From a virus, in IMG/VR virus record IMGVR_UViG_3300041016_001135, positions 1 to 32,594 of that record: a DNA stretch of 32,594 nucleotides. The stretch is one strand, 5' to 3'. Position numbers and translations under genes: made by a program. The number at the start of each line of letters is the position of its first letter. The stretch's first letter is position 1. Shown in pieces: positions 1-6,721 of this stretch. Under the pieces are notes generated by a model. The model worked only from the letters and a program-made list of their open reading frames with translations. It did no database searches and had not been told where the DNA came from.

Positions 1-111
1 TCTACTTGGTTTGGCGTTACCGTTGAGGTAAAGAGCAACACCGGCTCGCCTGTGACCATCTATGGCATCAACATGCAAGAGGGCATCCTCAGAGCCTCCG
101 ACCTCCCGTAA
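1..111 (+). CDS. C-terminus of a phage structural (tail) protein, 5' truncated
   Basis: Frame 1 is open from the window edge to a TAA at 109-111 and encodes 36 residues rich in Thr, Val and Gly, ending in RASDLP. The beta-rich look (WFGVTVEVKSNTGSPVTIYG) suits the end of a tail or tip protein. It lies directly before the lysis cassette, where tail genes usually stop. It could be the missing end of the gene that runs off the right edge (31396 onward): the frames agree if one base, or 1+3n bases, is absent between the edges. The 36 residues are read directly; the function is inferred from position. Confidence 0.6.
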   Translation, partial: STWFGVTVEVKSNTGSPVTIYGINMQEGILRASDLP

Positions 112-126
112 CCCCCGCACGAGACC

Positions 127-555
127 ATGAGCATTCACCTTCTTGCCAGCCTTTTCTCTGAGCTCAAACACTGCACCTCGTACCCGACGCGTGACGGCAT
201 TGTGGTCAAGACGCCGGGCAACATGCACATCGAGGTGGTGACACGCCACTTTGACGAGCCTGCCGTCCTGCTTGCCCTTGAGGGCATCGTGTCGGCTCTG
301 CAGGAGCGGGTCTCGCTGTCTGGCAAGCCGCTCGTGGTAGTCGAGACACCGACCTCGTCTGGCATCACCTGGGAGTTCAAGGAGGAGCAGCCCAAGGATG
401 TCACCATCGGCAAGGTGGTCAACCTCGAGCAGCCCGGCTGGGTCAAGGCCAAGATGGCCGGCAAGCTCGAGCTCGCTGCCGACATCGTCAAGCTTGAATC
501 CGTACCAGTAGCCATCAAGGCACCAACCAAGCGTGGCCCCCGCAAGAAAGGATAG
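127..555 (+). CDS. hypothetical protein, 142 aa, between tail and lysis genes
   Basis: A soluble-looking protein with no membrane segment or signal peptide. The N-terminal half (SIHLLASLFSELKHC) looks alpha/beta, the middle has alternating Val-rich strands, and the last 15 residues are a Lys/Arg/Pro tail (APTKRGPRKKG). The start ATG has only a weak GAG upstream, but it lies 15 bases after the preceding stop and the gene ends 4 bases before the endolysin start, consistent with one late operon. A small tail-associated or virion protein is possible. I do not recognise the family. Confidence 0.75.
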   Translation: MSIHLLASLFSELKHCTSYPTRDGIVVKTPGNMHIEVVTRHFDEPAVLLALEGIVSALQERVSLSGKPLVVVETPTSSGITWEFKEEQPKDVTIGKVVNLEQPGWVKAKMAGKLELAADIVKLESVPVAIKAPTKRGPRKKG

Positions 556-559
556 GACC

Positions 560-1339
560 ATGAGCGACGCAGCAGTAGCCTACAACAGCAGCAAGAACGG
601 GGTGCTCTGGCAGGTGGCCGACTTACCCCTACCGCTGCGCACTCTCGACCCTAAGACACCCGTTTTTGCCGCTGCTGTGCGCACCCTGCAAGCCCAGCAT
701 GGCGTGCCTGCCGACGGCAAGCTCGGTCCCGGCACCCTCGCTGCTTTCAAGGCACCGCCTGCCGCACCTGCTGCACCTGCCGCACCCATCAACATCACCG
801 AGGCTGCTCTGGCTCTCATTGCCACTGCCACTGTTGAGGCCAACAAGGGCGTCCGTGAGGTTGGCAAGAACGCAGGTCCCGATGTCGAGAAGTACCTGCA
901 CTGCCTCGGGATGACCAAGGGCTCCCCTTGGTGCGCTGCCTTTGTGAGCTGGTGCGTCATGACTAGTCGTGGTCTGGCTAAGCCGCCCAAGTGGTGCAGC
1001 GGCTCGGCCGTCTCGCTCTTTCAGATGAGCCGCAACAGCAAGACCTGCGTCTATGTCGTGCCCACCGAGATGGAGTATCAGGCTAAGGTCAAGCCGGGCT
1101 ACATCTGGTCACGAGCTCAGGATGCCACGGCTGCAGCTGCAGCTCGCAAGGGCTCCTGGTGCCAAGGTCACACCGGCATCGTGGTCGCTGTCGACGCCAT
1201 CGGCTTTCATACCATCGAAGGTAACACGAACGCTGCTGGCTCACGCGAGGGCGACGGTGTCTACCGCAAGCTGCACAAGTGGTCCGACGATGCCATCATC
1301 GGCAAGACGGTCGGATGGTTCGACCCTGCAACAGTCTAG
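560..1339 (+). CDS. endolysin: peptidoglycan-binding plus CHAP amidase/endopeptidase
   Basis: Lysis enzyme that would cut peptidoglycan once the holin releases it. Residues 34-64 resemble a PG_binding_1 repeat (LQAQHGVPADGKLGPGTLAAF). An Ala/Pro linker follows at 65-77. The rest is a CHAP (NlpC/P60-like) domain with the nucleophile Cys125 in SPWCAAFVSWC, His204 in GHTGIV and the third catalytic position at Glu220/Asn222 in IEGNTN. The start at 560 is chosen over an upstream in-frame ATG at 533 because AAAGGA lies just before it and the upstream choice would overlap the preceding gene. The 259-aa length is normal for a two-domain endolysin. There is no signal peptide, so release should depend on the holin that follows. 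Confidence 0.9.
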   Translation: MSDAAVAYNSSKNGVLWQVADLPLPLRTLDPKTPVFAAAVRTLQAQHGVPADGKLGPGTLAAFKAPPAAPAAPAAPINITEAALALIATATVEANKGVREVGKNAGPDVEKYLHCLGMTKGSPWCAAFVSWCVMTSRGLAKPPKWCSGSAVSLFQMSRNSKTCVYVVPTEMEYQAKVKPGYIWSRAQDATAAAAARKGSWCQGHTGIVVAVDAIGFHTIEGNTNAAGSREGDGVYRKLHKWSDDAIIGKTVGWFDPATV

Positions 1340-1347
1340 GAGACAAC

Positions 1348-1599
1348 ATGGTGAAGTTCACAAACAGCAAGGGCAAGCTCAACTGGGGCCTTGTCATCGG
1401 TGGTCTTGCCGGAACCGTCGTTCCCGTCATCGTGACGGCAATCACAGGCGGTGCTGGTGCAGTCACCATTCCCATGTGGATTGCCCTCGCTTCTGGCATC
1501 TCGGCCCTCGCTGCCGGCAATGTCGAGCTCAAGACCCCTGTTGACCGCGCTCTCGATGTAGACGCAGCAAAGACGAGCGTTGACACTCATGGCGAGTGA
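1348..1599 (+). CDS. holin, two transmembrane segments
   Basis: An 83-aa membrane protein with two hydrophobic stretches: residues about 14-32 (LVIGGLAGTVVPVIVTAI) and about 40-57 (IPMWIALASGISALAAG). A charged N-terminus (KFTNSKGK) precedes them and a hydrophilic C-terminal tail follows. This matches a small class II-type holin that forms membrane lesions letting the endolysin reach the wall. The start at 1348 follows a good GGAG 8 bases after the endolysin stop. It is placed between the endolysin and a spanin-like gene. The holin call rests on topology and neighbours, not on a recognised family motif. Confidence 0.8.
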   Translation: MVKFTNSKGKLNWGLVIGGLAGTVVPVIVTAITGGAGAVTIPMWIALASGISALAAGNVELKTPVDRALDVDAAKTSVDTHGE

Positions 1600-1897
1600 C
1601 AGCCGAGGGCCCATCGAGACCATCGCTGCCAAGGCCGTTATCGGCCTGCCGACGATGTGGCGCGTCGTCACCGTCATTGGCTCTCTTGCCTCGACTATCA
1701 TCCTCTTGCTTGGCTCCTTTGCCTTCAACATGATGCGCGAAGAGTGGAAGGAGCTCAGGGCCGAGGTCAAAGAGATGCGGTACCGGCTCGACAAGATGCC
1801 CGACGGCCAGACCCTCAACCGACTGGCTGACGATGTCCAGGACCTTGGCAGGCGGCTCGGTCGGCTCGAGAACCAAGTCAACAGCTTGGATGAGTAG
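1589..1897 (+). CDS. Rz-like inner-membrane spanin candidate
   Basis: A 102-aa protein whose ATG lies inside the end of the holin gene (11-bp overlap), suggesting translational coupling. Residues about 27-45 form one membrane segment (VVTVIGSLASTIILLLGSF). The rest is a charged, heptad-like coiled coil (EEWKELRAEVKEMRYRLDK, then DDVQDLGRRLGRLENQVNSL). One N-terminal membrane anchor followed by a periplasmic coiled coil is the layout of i-spanins such as lambda Rz, which help disrupt the outer membrane. I did not find an Rz1-like lipoprotein embedded in it. It could instead be a second holin or antiholin. An upstream in-frame TTG at 1580 is a less likely start. Confidence 0.65.
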   Translation: MASDSRGPIETIAAKAVIGLPTMWRVVTVIGSLASTIILLLGSFAFNMMREEWKELRAEVKEMRYRLDKMPDGQTLNRLADDVQDLGRRLGRLENQVNSLDE

Positions 1898-1915
1898 CCA
1901 GCTCGTCTAGACTTA

Positions 1916-1967
1916 TGGTGTGACCGGTTATTCACGGATGCGGGTCCTAACGGGGCCGGTCACACCA
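1916..1967. terminator. inverted repeat between convergent operons, possible bidirectional terminator
   Basis: TGGTGTGACCGG (1916-1927) and CCGGTCACACCA (1956-1967) are perfect 12-base complements separated by 28 bases. They sit exactly between the stop of the rightward lysis genes (1897) and the stop of the leftward operon (1970). No clear T-run follows on either strand and the loop is long, so termination might be factor-assisted, or the element could instead be a protein-binding site. The position between convergent operons is the main support for a terminator. Confidence 0.6.
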
Positions 1968-1969
1968 CC

Positions 1970-2419
1970 CTAGTCTGCTTTCAAGTGCTGCCATGTCTGG
2001 CCGTTCGGCAGCTGCACATTCGGCCCAAACCAGTCAGCCTGGACACGCACCTCGACAAAGCCGCTCGACACCTCGAGGTCGGGCTTGTGGTCGTCGTTGT
2101 CGACGCCATGCACCATCATCTGCACACCGTCTGGAGTGCGTCTGAGCACGGCAAAGGCACAGCCGAGGGCCTGCGCTGCTACCGTACCAGCCGCCCACTC
2201 GGCAGCGTCGATGCAGAGGTCACCTGTGCCCGGGCTCATGCACTCGTAGACCTTGACCAAGATGAAGTAGTTGCGACTGGTGCCGCGCTTGGTCAGGATG
2301 AAGTCGGCAAACGGCTGCGAGGCCAGCGACCACGAGTAGCCGGTGGCTGCTGCCACCGTCCTCATCATCACCTCTCGGCGGTACTCAATCGGGTCTCGCT
2401 TGTAGGACGCGGTGCTCAT
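1970..2419 (-). CDS. hypothetical protein, 149 aa, last gene of leftward operon
   Basis: A soluble alpha/beta protein without an obvious signal or membrane segment. The N-terminus (STASYKRDPIEYRREVMMR) is helical. Residues about 38-60 (ADFILTKRGTSRNYFILVKV) form two strands, and the end is beta-rich. Its ATG overlaps the stop of the preceding gene by four bases (ATGA, 2416-2419). The strand-turn-strand with FILVKV loosely recalls a PD-(D/E)XK nuclease core, but the acidic residue expected before the lysine is missing, so I do not assign that fold. Confidence 0.75.
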   Translation of the reverse strand: MSTASYKRDPIEYRREVMMRTVAAATGYSWSLASQPFADFILTKRGTSRNYFILVKVYECMSPGTGDLCIDAAEWAAGTVAAQALGCAFAVLRRTPDGVQMMVHGVDNDDHKPDLEVSSGFVEVRVQADWFGPNVQLPNGQTWQHLKAD

Positions 2420-2697
2420 TGTCTGGCTTTCCTTTGGTGGTAGTAGGCTCTGCCTTTGATGCGCTGCTGCTCGAGGTAGGCTTCACGCAAGGCAGGGTCG
2501 GCATCACGCTCGGCCTTGCACTTGGCATTCCACCGCCGAGTGTACTCGGTGCACGCTGCCCGGCGCTTCTCGGTCTTGACCTTGGCAACCTTAGCCACCG
2601 TCTCGGCAGCCGCATCATCCTCGGCGCGCTTGGCCTCTACAACGGCTGTGATGCGGGCGATAGCATCAGCCCGCTGCTCTGGTGTCATCTGCTTCAT
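2416..2697 (-). CDS. small basic helical protein, 93 aa
   Basis: An almost entirely helical, Lys/Arg/Ala-rich protein (RITAVVEAKRAEDDAAAETV, ending GRAYYHQRKARQ). Its stop and start overlap the neighbours by four bases on both sides (ATGA at 2416-2419 and 2694-2697). The high positive charge suggests nucleic-acid contact. The basic helical style resembles the end of the upstream 333-codon region of the AT-hook gene, so the two may work together. Function unknown. Confidence 0.7.
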   Translation of the reverse strand: MKQMTPEQRADAIARITAVVEAKRAEDDAAAETVAKVAKVKTEKRRAACTEYTRRWNAKCKAERDADPALREAYLEQQRIKGRAYYHQRKARQ

Positions 2698-3950
2698 GCC
2701 TTGCCCTTATTGCGGCGGTTGCGCTTGTACTCGGCCTGCTTGGCTCGGCGGCGGTCTGCCTGCTCCTCGGGTGTGAGCTCAGCGACGGCAAGCCGCTGGG
2801 CCGTCATGGGGTTGATGGCTGCTCTGACCTGCATGGCCGTGTCGTGGTCTAGGTTGCCGCGCCTTTTCTCACGCTTGATGATGGCGGCCGAGCGGGTGTG
2901 AATGATGCGGCGCTCCATCCACTTGTAAAGGTAGTCGGCCTCCTCGTTAGACTTAGCCATGATGCTGGCCTCGATGTCTTGCCGGGCCTCTGCCTCGGCC
3001 TGCTCAGTGATGGTCCTGCCGACCTTGCGCTCGTAGATGCGCCAGGCGACTACCCGCTCGTGCAGGCACTTGGCGATGATTTCATGCAGGGGCGTTGCGT
3101 ATGCCTCGTCAATGGCCGGCACCAGCTGCACAGACGGCTCGAGGTTGAGCGGTGTCACTACCTTTGGCCGACCTCGCTTGTTGGTCACAACCTTGGGGGC
3201 AGGCTTGGCCATCACCTTGAGCACGACGGGGGCAGGGGCAGGCACCAGTGCACGCTCGGCCTCAAGGGCTGCCTTGGCTTTGGCGCGACGGGCTCGGCTC
3301 TGCTCACGCTTGCGCCGCAGGTCCTCCTCCTCACGCTGCGCTAGGGTCATGCCCCGCTTGGCTGCGATGGCTGCCTCACGCTTGGCTTTCAGACGGTCCT
3401 GCTCGGCTTGATGAGCAGCGGCCTTGGCTCTAACCCGCTTGGCCTTGGCGATGTTGCGCGCCTTGTCCTCCTCGGTGAGCTGGGGCAGCAGTTCTACCTC
3501 AACCTCACGCATGCGCCGCGCCTTGTCCTCAATCTCGGTCTTGCGCCGCTTCTCTTTGGCGCGCTCCATCACCTCACGCTCGGCCGAGCTCAGGCGCTCA
3601 TGGTTAGCCATGGCTTTCTGGTTCACCAGTGTGTCGTGCGTGCTCAGGCTGGTACGGCCCGGGTAAGAAGCGCGCTTCTGCCCTGGGTTGTCGATGCGCT
3701 CGAGCACGCTCTTGCACGACTCGAACTTCGACACGATGGGCGCTGTGCTGTGTGCCTGGCTGATGTCGAGCATCAGCTCCTTGCCCTCGAGCCTCGGCAC
3801 CGGCGTGTTGGCGTGCATGGGTGACAGCCAGTAGCCACGAGCTGCAACGAGCCGTCGCATGGCGATGGCCTCAAGCCTGTCTGGTTTGGCGATGTCGCCC
3901 TCATCATCAAGCGGGTTGCGCCGCACTTGCTTTGCGTTCATCAGTTCCAT
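2694..3950 (-). CDS. large charged coiled-coil protein with an AT-hook motif
   Basis: A 418-aa protein dominated by Lys/Arg/Glu-rich helices (for example AEREVMERAKEKRRKTEIED). In the second half it contains KRGRPK within TNKRGRPKVV, a textbook AT-hook core that binds the minor groove of AT-rich DNA. The start at 3950 lies 4 bases after the stop of the tiny upstream gene; an ATG at 3941 is an alternative. An open extension upstream to 4028 covers that tiny gene and is not used. A DNA-binding architectural or replication-associated role is plausible but inferred, and the only strongly AT-rich target seen in the window is in the control region near 13631-13672. Confidence 0.7.
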   Translation of the reverse strand: MELMNAKQVRRNPLDDEGDIAKPDRLEAIAMRRLVAARGYWLSPMHANTPVPRLEGKELMLDISQAHSTAPIVSKFESCKSVLERIDNPGQKRASYPGRTSLSTHDTLVNQKAMANHERLSSAEREVMERAKEKRRKTEIEDKARRMREVEVELLPQLTEEDKARNIAKAKRVRAKAAAHQAEQDRLKAKREAAIAAKRGMTLAQREEEDLRRKREQSRARRAKAKAALEAERALVPAPAPVVLKVMAKPAPKVVTNKRGRPKVVTPLNLEPSVQLVPAIDEAYATPLHEIIAKCLHERVVAWRIYERKVGRTITEQAEAEARQDIEASIMAKSNEEADYLYKWMERRIIHTRSAAIIKREKRRGNLDHDTAMQVRAAINPMTAQRLAVAELTPEEQADRRRAKQAEYKRNRRNKGKA

Positions 3951-3954
3951 CGGG

Positions 3955-4068
3955 TCACCATCGGTCGATTTTGTCAGCGTAAACAGAGATAAGAAGAATG
4001 ATGCCCATGACCACGATGACCGGGTCACGCATCAGGATGTCCATCACGGTTGTGTAGATGGTACTCAT
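3955..4068 (-). CDS. tiny membrane protein, 37 aa
   Basis: A reading frame below common gene-calling limits: starts MSTIYTTVMDILMRDP, then has one hydrophobic segment (VIVVMGIILLISVYA), and ends ADKIDRW. Its ATG overlaps the TGA of the upstream 50-aa gene by four bases (4065-4068), and its own TGA is followed after four bases by the next ATG. This tight fit in the overlapping operon is the main evidence that it is real. A single-pass membrane peptide; function unknown, with host membrane modification or lysis control as possibilities. Confidence 0.65.
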   Translation of the reverse strand: MSTIYTTVMDILMRDPVIVVMGIILLISVYADKIDRW

Positions 4069-4217
4069 GGCTTGTCGTCGAAGTTGCGCACCATCAGCCA
4101 GGTAACATAGGTAAAGAACAGCACCATGAACGCGAGCAGCAGCATGTCGGGCTGCACCTTGCGCTCGTCTGGCACCAGCTTCACGCCGAGGATAAGGTAA
4201 GAGTAGGCGGTGCTCAT
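4065..4217 (-). CDS. small membrane protein, 50 aa
   Basis: Starts MSTAYSYLILGVKLVPDERK and has a strong hydrophobic stretch (MLLLAFMVLFFTYVTWLMV) before a charged end (RNFDDKP). The ATG overlaps the stop of the upstream gene by four bases (ATGA, 4214-4217), and its stop overlaps the next start in the same way. Its opening MST-Y is similar to that of the 37-aa neighbour, so the pair may be relatives. A longer open frame through here starts inside the upstream gene and is not used. Function unknown. Confidence 0.7.
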   Translation of the reverse strand: MSTAYSYLILGVKLVPDERKVQPDMLLLAFMVLFFTYVTWLMVRNFDDKP

Positions 4218-4612
4218 TTGGCTTGTCTCCTTCTCAGTGTGAGGTGTTGGCGGTAGTAGGCACCGCGCTCGCTGGTTGCCTCGGTAACAGGGGCAGGCAG
4301 GCTCATCGCAGTGTTGCGGTAGGCTCGTACCACGCTGCTGATGGCCTCGGTAAAGACGGCCCCTGCCGAGACTGTGATGGGCTCGTCCATGTCGTCGTAG
4401 GTCAGGCTGGCAATGAACAGGCCACCCTCGCTCAATCGCAGGTTCATGCGCAGCATGCCGTAGGTTGAGGTCAGGCCCATGGTCCAAGGCACCGGGGTGT
4501 GAGAGCCGAGGCTGTAGACTCGCCCCTCGCTGACGGCGTGCCAGTCGCCACCAAAGTGAAGCTCGAGCAAAGCCTTGGTAGGCATCAACGGTCTGGTCCA
4601 TTCCTCGGTCAT
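4214..4612 (-). CDS. hypothetical protein, 132 aa
   Basis: A soluble alpha/beta protein with many short strands in the middle (GGLFIASLTYDDMDEPITV), then a helix (FTEAISSVVRAYRNTAMSL) and a basic tail (HLTLRRRQAK). The ATG follows the resolvase TAG by one base (TAGGATG), so it is probably translated by reinitiation. No family recognised. Confidence 0.7.
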   Translation of the reverse strand: MTEEWTRPLMPTKALLELHFGGDWHAVSEGRVYSLGSHTPVPWTMGLTSTYGMLRMNLRLSEGGLFIASLTYDDMDEPITVSAGAVFTEAISSVVRAYRNTAMSLPAPVTEATSERGAYYRQHLTLRRRQAK

Positions 4613-4613
4613 C

Positions 4614-5105
4614 CTAGCCTCCGTCTGTTGAGCCGCGTGACCACGGCCCCTTGAGTCTTGCCCACTCGGCTATCCAGATGGCGTCCACCTGGTCGAGCGT
4701 AAAGGTGCGGCCCCAGCGCGACTCGGCTGCCTGCTTGATGGCTCGCTTGTGTGATGCGTACTCTACCTTCTTGGGCAGCTTCATGTCGGCCTGCCAAGTG
4801 CCAGGCGTTACGCTCGACACGCGGGCCTTGCTTAGGATGAGGCCGGCCCATGCCTCGCCATAGACGCGGCCAAAGGTGAAGGTGCTGCTCAGGCCCTGCT
4901 TGGGCATGGCTCCAACGCGCTCGATGGTTGCTGCGTGGATGTCGTCACCCAGCTCGGCTAGGTGGTCACCGATGATGAGGGCAATGCGCCCCTCGGTGTC
5001 TGCTTGGTTGAAACGAGACACCTTGAGGATGGTGCCGTCTGCGTCCACAGAGGCAATGGCTCCGCTCTTGCCCGGGTCCACGCCGGTGTAGACGATGCGG
5101 GTCAC
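4614..5105 (-). CDS. RuvC-like Holliday junction resolvase (RNase H fold)
   Basis: Would cut branched DNA made during replication, recombination or packaging. The first strand carries GVDPGKSGAIA with Asp10. A second acidic residue, Glu62, sits in TIERVGAMPKQG, and Asp138/Asp141 in LDQVDAIWIA complete the RuvC-type metal site. The segment STFTFGRVYGE is typical of phage RuvC-like enzymes. The 163-aa length matches the family. The start is GTG, overlapping the upstream TGA by four bases (GTGA, 5102-5105). It belongs with the recombination genes (RecT, YqaJ) upstream in the same operon. Confidence 0.85.
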   Translation of the reverse strand: MTRIVYTGVDPGKSGAIASVDADGTILKVSRFNQADTEGRIALIIGDHLAELGDDIHAATIERVGAMPKQGLSSTFTFGRVYGEAWAGLILSKARVSSVTPGTWQADMKLPKKVEYASHKRAIKQAAESRWGRTFTLDQVDAIWIAEWARLKGPWSRGSTDGG

Positions 5106-5704
5106 AGCAGCTTCTCGCGCTTCATGGCTCGGTGCAACGATGCCTGCAACACAAAACAGAAGCCGTGCTCATAGTGGTAGGTTGACCAGTCCTCCTTGAG
5201 CTCGGCATCTGCCATCTCACAGCGCAGCTCACCATCGGCCGTGGGTGTAACCTCAATCGCCTCGAGGGTCAGACCGCGAGCAGCAAGCCAGCCCTTGACC
5301 AAGGTGTCAAAGCTCGGGTCATGGTGCACATGCATGCCGGGCTTGCGAAGCGGTGCCACCTGCGGCTCGATAGCCTGACGCAGTGCCTTGAGCCGGTCCT
5401 CGCGCTGCCGCTTGGCAGGGCTATCGAAGATGTGCCGAAAGCTGATGTCGGTGCTGGTGCCGTCCATGCGGTGCAGCCAGAAGCAACGGTCCTTGCCGGC
5501 CTGCTCGACCGTGAAGTGGCTGATGCCACAGCCGCGCTTCTGCTCGGCCTCTGCGTGCAGGTTGGTGGCAGCGACCAGCAGCAGGGCGTTCATGCGTTCG
5601 ATGCGCTGGCCGTTCTTGACGGTCTCACGGATGCGGTAGATGTGCTCGAGCGCAGCGGCCTTGCTGCCCCAGGCGTTGTCCAACAGTTCGTATTTAGTGC
5701 TCAC
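5102..5704 (-). CDS. DUF3223/DCL-like domain protein
   Basis: A 200-aa protein starting GTG (GTGA overlap with the upstream stop, 5701-5704). The N-terminal part, residues about 12-95, fits the DUF3223 pattern: a helix with KAAALEHIYRIRETVKNGQ, then GCGISHFTVEQAGKDRCFWL, then RMDGTSTDISF. That domain is known from plant DCL proteins and many phage or bacterial proteins, and its biochemical role is poorly defined. The C-terminal half has a His-rich segment (KPGMHVHHDPSFD) and an alpha/beta region ending in a basic helix. The domain call comes from pattern memory and needs an HMM search. Confidence 0.65.
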   Translation of the reverse strand: MSTKYELLDNAWGSKAAALEHIYRIRETVKNGQRIERMNALLLVAATNLHAEAEQKRGCGISHFTVEQAGKDRCFWLHRMDGTSTDISFRHIFDSPAKRQREDRLKALRQAIEPQVAPLRKPGMHVHHDPSFDTLVKGWLAARGLTLEAIEVTPTADGELRCEMADAELKEDWSTYHYEHGFCFVLQASLHRAMKREKLL

Positions 5705-5976
5705 AGCAGCCCCCTGCGGTTGGCCTCGGTGCGGTACATCCAGACCGAGATGGCAGCGCGCTTGAACTTCCACTCTATCGCAGCCCGGCGCTCGGCAATG
5801 TCATCCCTCACGGCCTCATTGACCAGGTGCGGGTAGGGCGCGTTGATGACAAACGAGTCACCCTCGGCCAGCGCAGCCTCCTCAAGGTGGATGCCATTGA
5901 GCATCACGATGTATCGGCCCATGTCGGCCTCGGCTGCCTTTATCTTCTCAAGGATGTTCTTGTCGTCGTCAGCCAT
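5701..5976 (-). CDS. hypothetical protein, 91 aa
   Basis: A small, mostly helical, charged protein (ADDDKNILEKIKAAEADMGR at the start). It ends MYRTEANRRGLL, very like the end of the next gene upstream (METEAKRRGLA), so the two share a C-terminal tag. The start ATG lies downstream of the 10-bp phased repeats at 5991-6040; the Shine-Dalgarno is weak (GTGAG). Function unknown. Confidence 0.7.
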   Translation of the reverse strand: MADDDKNILEKIKAAEADMGRYIVMLNGIHLEEAALAEGDSFVINAPYPHLVNEAVRDDIAERRAAIEWKFKRAAISVWMYRTEANRRGLL

Positions 5977-5990
5977 GCGGGTCTCACGGT

Positions 5991-6040
5991 TATGCGCGGG
6001 TATGCGCGGTTATGGGTAGTTATGAGCTGGTATGGTCATG
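5991..6040. repeat. five 10-bp phased direct repeats (TATG at every tenth base)
   Basis: TATG occurs at 5991, 6001, 6011, 6021 and 6031. The first two decamers differ only in their last base (TATGCGCGGG, TATGCGCGGT) and the later ones drift (TATGGGTAGT, TATGAGCTGG, TATGGTCATG). The array fills most of the only sizeable gap between small genes of the leftward operon and runs into the 3' end of the upstream gene. Ten-base spacing puts every copy on the same face of the helix, so a protein-binding or bend site is possible; replication slippage is the alternative. Confidence 0.65.
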
Positions 6041-6335
6041 CCAGACCTCGGCGCTTGGCCTCGGTTTCCATCAGAGCGCACACCTTCGACAGCTCGGTGG
6101 TCTCGGCCTCGATAGCATGCTCCTCCTCATCGAGGCCCATGATGACCAGCTCACAGAACAGCCGGCCATGCCCGGTCTCGTCGGCCTGCCACTTCTTGGC
6201 TTGGCTCCCCTCGAACTTGAGCAGAGCCATCTTGAAGCGCATGCTGCGGCGCTCGAGGTGCTGGACCATCTCTTTGTGCAGCCAGATTTGCTCGTTGAGC
6301 TCGGCTATCGTCATCTCACGGAGGGGCTTGGTCAT
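6036..6335 (-). CDS. hypothetical helical protein, 99 aa
   Basis: Helical and charged throughout: TIAELNEQIWLHKEMVQHLE, then MRFKMALLKFEGSQAKKW, and a final helix ending METEAKRRGLA. The start at 6335 is chosen because it overlaps the upstream stop by four bases (ATGA, 6332-6335); the longer open frame to 6494 is a shadow of that gene. A small coiled-coil protein, function unknown. Confidence 0.7.
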   Translation of the reverse strand: MTKPLREMTIAELNEQIWLHKEMVQHLERRSMRFKMALLKFEGSQAKKWQADETGHGRLFCELVIMGLDEEEHAIEAETTELSKVCALMETEAKRRGLA

Positions 6336-6721
6336 GGTGCTACCTCGAGCGCGGCAACAAGGGCCTCGACCTCGGTGGTCTTCCAGATGCCCAGGTTGAT
6401 GGTGTGACCTGCGCTCTTGCCCTTCTGGATGCGTGCACCACCGACAGCCCAAAAGCCACTGATGTTCACCGACACGGTAGCTTCGGGGCCCCATGCCTCA
6501 CGCACCAGAGCAAGCAAGCAGCCCATGGTGGCAGGGTCGGTGAGGTCGGGCAGAGAGCCGGGCTCGGGCTCATGCGACGACAGAAGGATGCGATAGTAGC
6601 CCGTGTCACCCTCATGGCCTGCTGGCACGGCCACCTTCATGCCCGGCATCCACCGCCACCGCTTGCAGGCCACAGCGCGCTGGCCCAACTGTTCGAGAAC
6701 TTCTAACTGTTCGGTGCTCAT
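6332..6721 (-). CDS. hypothetical protein, 129 aa
   Basis: Starts with a helix (STEQLEVLEQLGQRAVACKR), followed by MPGMKVAVP, LTDPATMGCLLALVREAWG and beta-rich segments. The LVREAWGPEATV piece is typical of small unnamed phage early proteins in my experience. The start overlaps the upstream stop by four bases (ATGA, 6718-6721). No function assigned. Confidence 0.7.
   Translation of the reverse strand: MSTEQLEVLEQLGQRAVACKRWRWMPGMKVAVPAGHEGDTGYYRILLSSHEPEPGSLPDLTDPATMGCLLALVREAWGPEATVSVNISGFWAVGGARIQKGKSAGHTINLGIWKTTEVEALVAALEVAP

Noticed and set aside
1580-1588. TTG start for the spanin-like gene, three codons upstream
   Set aside because: The ATG at 1589 is a stronger start codon and already overlaps the holin gene.
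1898-1969. tRNA gene
   Set aside because: Ends in a paired arm followed by A and has a long stem, but the stem is 12 bp and no cloverleaf arms fit.
1970-2419. PD-(D/E)XK nuclease fold for the 149-aa protein
   Set aside because: The strand pair with FILVKV lacks the acidic residue before the lysine, and no upstream aspartate motif is clear.
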